This document shows positions 59,201 to 64,000 of a stretch of 64,000 bases of DNA, piece by piece. Each line of letters begins with the position of its first letter. The stretch's first letter is position 1. A model generated the notes under the pieces. It made no database searches, was not told where the DNA came from, and was given only the letters and a program-made list of their open reading frames with translations. A program made the translations under genes and the position numbers. This stretch comes from Brachionus rotundiformis (lineage: Eukaryota; Rotifera; Eurotatoria; Ploima; Brachionidae). The DNA lies in the NCBI GenBank assembly GCA_016802295.1, contig JAESIW010000020.1, forward strand, positions 1,224,031 through 1,288,030, read 5' to 3'.

Positions 59201-61897
59201 TTGCGACTTATGCGCTCACGCTGTTCCAAAAATCGTTCCATTTCGCGTTCTATCAAGCTAATGGTTTGTTTTTTGACTACAATAGCATTTATCTATAAAT
59301 AAGGATATTATTTTTTATCTACTAATAAAAAAAAAATTTTTTTAAATTACAAAATCATTTATTTTGGTCCATTTAATTTGATAATTGGCAGTTCTTTTGC
59401 TCATAAAAGAGCTTTCAGTAGTTTTTCTGGATGCTGATGCTTGAGACCTAGTGGCTTCGGAGTCGACTGATTGACTCATTCTGGTACTAGGTGGTCTTTC
59501 CGACTGAATTCTATTTGAATTGAATTTTCTCAATGCTTGAATTTGTTCCTGCTTTCGCTTCAGAACAATGTCTCTGCACCGCTTCTCAGCCTCCAAAGAC
59601 TTTATCTGATTGTCTTTTTTTAGATGGTCCCGTTTTAGAATGGCTATTTCTCTCATTCGGCGCTGCTCGTCCTGTTTGCTTTTCTGGGTCTCTTCTCTCA
59701 ATTGGTTCATCAATTTTACCTTTATTTTTTTCATATCAACTATTTCTTTACGTAATTGCTGCAGTTGTTTTTCGCTCTCTAGAGCATTTTTTATCATCTG
59801 CTGGTTCTTGGCTTTTATCTGTTCGTACTTGGTCAAATCAGACTGTAAACTTTTTATTTTAAGCTCGTATTCTAGTTTTATTTTTTTGATTTGTTCATCG
59901 TTTCGGCTGTCAGCACTTTGCTTGGCTAAATAGAAATGTATTAGACAAGATGAATACTATTGATGCGTGTATAATAAAAAACCATTAAGGAACAATTAGA
60001 ATAAATTTAGAATAAATATAAATGTAGTCTAAATAGTTTAAGCAAACGCTTTAGGCCACTGTTTTTAGAGAAAATATTAATTCAATTTGATGTTTAGGTA
60101 AAATTCGGACGAATTTACCGAGGACAAATTTATTAAATAACTATAAAATATTTAGGTTAGACTAAGCTAGGCCAACTTTAATTAAAATTTGATTAATTAA
60201 AACTCGAACAAATTTTTAATTTAGCACACTTGCTTAAAAATCAACTTTGGAAACATTTGGTCAATATTAACAAAATTGATATAAGAGTTCATTTTTAAAG
60301 GTAAAACTAAAAAAGTAAGAAAAGAGTGTCCTAATATATCTTTTTATTTAAAATTATCAGAAATTTTACCAAAATCTCAAAAATTACTGCTGTTTCAAAA
60401 TTAATTAGATTTTTATTGTAGAATATTTTTTTGAATATAAATTCATAAAAGCTTAAATTAATTTGTTAATAGTGAAAAAATAATTATTTTTAGAATATTT
60501 CAAATTATCTTAAATAATTTTTTAAAAAATTCTAAAAAAGATTGGAAGATTTTTATTTTTTGAAGACTAGAAAAGTTGGTAAAAAATAGCCACTTTCTTG
60601 GTTGTTGATATTTCAATCTAATTAATTTAAATTAGAATTAAATTCTTTTCGTAAATATCGATATTTAATGAATCATTATTTTTTAAATTGAATCGACAAC
60701 CATAGAAAAACATAAATTATAAAAAAGGAAAGCGAAAAAGTCATACTTAATTGATAAATAATTTCTTTTCTCAAAAAACTGAAAAGATTGCCTTTAATTT
60801 TACCAGAAAAGAATAAACTTTAATGTCAGGCAATTTTAATTGTTAAATTTTCACTTAAATTTAAAAGCCTGGTAAATAATTGTTTTTAATTAAAAGAAAT
60901 AAGTAAACTGAACATTTTTAACAATCTTATTTTAAGCCTTTTTAATAATTCATTATTTAAAAGAATAAAAAACAGCAAAATATAAGAAAAAAATAGAAAA
61001 ATGAAATTTTTAATTTTACTTTGAAAATATTTATAATTTTGAAAAAATGAGTCGACATTTAAAAAATAAATTCTTATTGACTAAGCTAATAAAATTTGTC
61101 TAGCAAAATTCAAATAAAACTCTTCTATTAATTTGACATAAAAAAACAAATTTTTATAAATTAAAAAAGTTGATTCAATAGAATATATATTAAAATTACG
61201 ATCAAAATTTGATAATTATGTTTATGGGAATAAAGACTTTATATATTTTGACTAGAATAAATATGATTTTTTAAAAACATATTTATTCTATTTAAACTGT
61301 TAATATTAAAGATCCGGAAATGAAAAAGTGCCAGGTCTGAGGAAATGAATATTTTGTTTCTCTTAATTTTTTTCTAAATTTATTTTCTTAATTGAAAATT
61401 TCATAAAATTAACTTACTCATGTTGGAAATAACACGGTCTCTTTCATCCTCAATTTGTTTGATTCGATCGTGTAAAATGGACATCTTTTCCTCGTATTGA
61501 ACCCTTAGGACCTCTAAATTTTTAGAGTTTGTTTCCAGTTCGTCAATAAGGCGTTTTTTTATATCAATTTTTAGTATAATATTATTCAAATTTTTCTCTA
61601 ACAATTTGCACGGTTCACTCTTGTCACTGGTTTCCGGATCGACATTCTCATTCAAATCGGTGTACAACTGTATCAAATCGTTCAAATTCTCGTCCTTTTC
61701 TTCTTCTTCCTCTTTGATAATTTGAAAGTTCGAGCTATCTTGGTCACTAGTTGCCAAATTTTCTACCTTCAGCTTATTTTCCAGTTGCTTAAGGCGCGCT
61801 AGGTCGGTCTCAATATCTTTTTTGGCTTCGTCTATCAGTTTCTTGTTGCTGGCAGTGGTCGAGTCAATCGATTGCAATAAATTGTTTGAAATTAGAT
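56218..61897 (-). CDS. KIF21: Kinesin-4 family protein KIF21, C-terminal part (coiled coil and WD40)
   Basis: KIF21 kinesins are plus-end motors that restrain microtubule growth. Exons in coding order are 61897-61418, 59925-59351, 59292-58013, 57438-57115, 57059-56573, 56522-56311 and 56254-56218, about 1,130 codons with consistent phases. The first three exons encode long coiled coils (ENKLKVENLA, RRMREIAILKRDHLKKD, REMERFLEQRERISRKLNRLLKRYEKAL) and then a Ser-rich acidic linker. The last four encode seven-blade-type WD40 repeats (SSKDSTAKVWDL, SNYYSKVWDLRE, GSSVKIWDLRQFLPIG, GSKDHYIKIFE, CSRDMCIKKW, GSRDGCLKFWN, ending GSEDATVRIWRRDK). Kinesin plus C-terminal WD40 is specific to KIF21. The motor-domain exons are not recognisable up to 64000 and must lie beyond the window, so the gene is partial here. 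Confidence 0.88.
57439..58012. other. KIF21 intron
   Basis: AT-rich intron of 574 bp containing a tRNA-like sequence (listed). No other content was seen. Confidence 0.7.
57720..57797 (-). other. tRNA-Ser/Leu-like remnant (possible SINE head)
   Basis: The minus strand reads TGGCCGAGTGGTTAA, a perfect class II tRNA (Ser/Leu) A-box/D-arm, followed by ACTTGAAGA in the anticodon-loop position. The anticodon stem does not pair and there is no GGTTCGAATCC B-box, so this is not a working tRNA gene. A tRNA pseudogene or the 5' part of a tRNA-derived SINE is likely. Confidence 0.45.
59926..61417. other. KIF21 large intron
   Basis: This 1.5-kb AT-rich intron shows no coding, RNA or repeat signal. Confidence 0.7.
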
Positions 61898-64000
61898 CTT
61901 AAAAATGAAAAATTTTCATAAGTTTTAATATACAACTTGAATCCCTTTTATGTGTTTAATCTACTTTTTATCAGCAGTTAAATGGCTAGGAAAAAGGACT
62001 ATTTGTTTTTTGATTACGTAAAAGAGTTTTAAATAAGAATCATAAATTTTTAAGTCTTTTTAAATAATAAAGACTTATTTAAGCTGAATAAGATTTGTCA
62101 GTGGCTCGCGTTTGAAGCTTTTCATAGCATAGGTCTCTATCTAAGAAGCCCCAGAGTATCAGTAAAAGTAAAGGTAAATATTTAAAAGCAATCCGTAGGT
62201 CTGTAGATGTTTTGTTGTGGGTCTGGGTTCTTGGCAAATTATAAATAGCATGTTATGATAGCACACCTCTTGCATGTAAAATTTATTAAATAATAGAATA
62301 TTTTAATTTATTATAACATATTTTTTGTTTAAAATTTAATGGTATTTGGAAAATTTGAATATATTTTTTGCAGGAAATATCCTTACGGCTCAATTTAGAA
62401 AAAAACCAAGCTACATAAAAAAAAATTATAGCTTAACAGAATTTAAATTTGGTTGTCATTTGGGAAAAAATTTAAAAAAACCTCACACTTGAAATAGCTT
62501 GGTTCGATTGCAATATATACTTGGTAATGGTATAACCAATTCAAATAACAAGCCAAACAATCAAAGTAACATACAAAATTAAATAAAAACAAATAAAAAA
62601 AAATGGAAATTAAAATTTTCAAATCGAGCTGAGAACATAATACTGAAATCTTTAAGTATTTATAAAAGGTTATTTTTCTTGCTGAAATTTAACTCTAATA
62701 TTGCCACTCGATTCTTTAATTTTAAAAATACAAAATTACATGATCGATTTGGGTCTTGAGGGTCAATTTGGTTGTAACTTGAGCTACCACCAAAAATTTC
62801 AAGTGCATTATTGTTTAGCAATAAAAATAATTTTCCAATTTAAGAAATACCTAATTTACGGAAAAATGTAGTCTAAGCCATTTTGGGTCAAGTGGTGGTC
62901 ATTTAAACAAAAATCTAAAAATTAATTCTCACTTACATTATAAAGTAAAAATTAAGAAAATAATCTAGCTGGGCAAAATCGATCAAGCTTGATAGATACA
63001 AGTGAATAAAATTACTATTTCACAAAAATAAAATAAATTTAGAAATTTTTAAACTTAAAAGAGCAAAAAGCAAATATAGGCTATTCATCAAAATAATATA
63101 TCTATTCTAGTTGACTAATGCTTTAATTACAATATTAGTATGATAAACAAAATTATCAAGTGAATTTGCTAAAAGTTTGGAAAAAATTTTCTTTACTATT
63201 CTTTTATCATGATACGAAAAAAAACCATACACAGATTTAAAACTAATCAAGTTTAATATAAAAGTGAATCAAGTATATTTGAAAATATTTTTCCAATTAA
63301 TAATTGTAAAAATCTATCATTTGTGTATCTGACCTCTAAAAATGAATGACTTTGATTTTAAATAATGTAATAAAAATAATAAAAGTCAAAATATTTAAAC
63401 TTGTAAATAGCCTAATTTAAAATATTCTCTCATTCTAAAAGTAAATAACGTGGTTAAGATATCTATTTTAAAATATAGAACCATTAAGAGAGATAAAGTC
63501 GATTCTTATGAAAAAATATAAAATATTGGGACTCTTAAGTTCATTAGAGTCATTAATAAAGTGGAATTAGTGCCCAAAGCTTGATAATTAATACACTAGA
63601 ATATTTTTAATTGTCTAGACTTTATTCAAATTCGGAAATAACATTTGGCTTTGTACGATTATCTTTCACTGGAACTATTCATATTTTATTACTCAAATAG
63701 ATTATTTATTTATTGTCAATTTCAATCAATAATTTTAAAATTATTTATTTAATTTTTTATAAATAAAACTTTTTATCTATGTATTTTTTGAATCCTTCTT
63801 CCAAACTAAAGGCTAAATTAGAAGCTTAATATTCGTGGATTTGCTTTGAGCAATGGTAAAAATCCAATACTTGGAAAAAACCAAAAAAACTGGGCTTAAA
63901 AGATTAAAAACTTTCCCAACAGAAATGCTCAGCTTCAAGATCTAACTCGAACAAGATATACAATAATATTTTTGTTTTTTTGGTTTTGGAAAGAAGCCTT
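61898..64000. other. Upstream KIF21 intron or intergenic, to window end
   Basis: No exon of the KIF21 motor or neck was recognised. A less AT-rich patch at about 62.1-62.26 kb has no open frame and may be an old repeat. The splice acceptor at 61898 shows that at least one exon lies upstream, so most of this is intron. Confidence 0.5.

Overview
This is a window of a eukaryotic (metazoan) nuclear genome. The DNA is strongly AT-rich. Genes are split by many short GT-AG introns (mostly about 50-70 bp, some much longer) and use the standard genetic code. The gene set is animal: a Notch-ligand-like protein, B9D1 and DNAI7 (cilia), KIF21, PRMT5, CIAO3, CHMP3 and an amidated neuropeptide precursor. 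The style (extreme AT content, compact introns, ciliary genes, proliferated EGF/Delta-like proteins) fits a small lophotrochozoan such as a monogonont rotifer. That placement is inference; no ribosomal or mitochondrial marker is present.

Layout. 1-1.44 kb: debris of a Merlin (ISXO2-like) DNA transposon and a 292-bp MITE with an 8-bp target duplication. 1.9-4.3 kb (minus): the C-terminal part of an acyl-CoA synthetase, then B9D1. 4.3-7.1 kb: intergenic, with Tc1/mariner and LINE relics. 7.1-9.6 kb (minus): a complete five-exon membrane protein with signal peptide, WSC domain, EGF repeats and TM helix. 9.6-15.7 kb: gene-poor. 15.7-28.6 kb (minus): a giant Delta/Serrate-type protein with MNNL and DSL domains, about 40 EGF repeats, tandem SEA-like modules, TM helix and cytoplasmic tail. 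28.6-32.6 kb: gene-poor. 32.6-33.5 kb (minus): CHMP3. 34.8-43.8 kb (minus): DNAI7, interrupted by an assembly gap with duplicated flanks and hosting a two-exon gene on the opposite strand in a large intron. 44.2-45.9 kb (minus) CIAO3 and 46.1-48.5 kb (plus) PRMT5 are divergent, 167 bp apart. 50 kb (minus): neuropeptide precursor. 50.5-56.2 kb: gene-poor, with a LINE tail. 56.2-61.9 kb (minus): the C-terminal two-thirds of KIF21; its motor domain lies beyond the window end.

The genes are mostly unrelated housekeeping and ciliary functions, as expected of an animal chromosome. The region of most interest is 7-28.6 kb, where two EGF-rich type I membrane proteins lie in tandem on one strand. The larger combines Notch-ligand N-terminal domains with a membrane-proximal repeat region I do not know from described Notch ligands. 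The neuropeptide precursor and the gene nested in DNAI7 are also unassigned. Exon boundaries were read by eye from GT-AG sites and reading-phase continuity. Phases were checked across every junction given for B9D1, the WSC-EGF gene, CHMP3, CIAO3, PRMT5 and KIF21.
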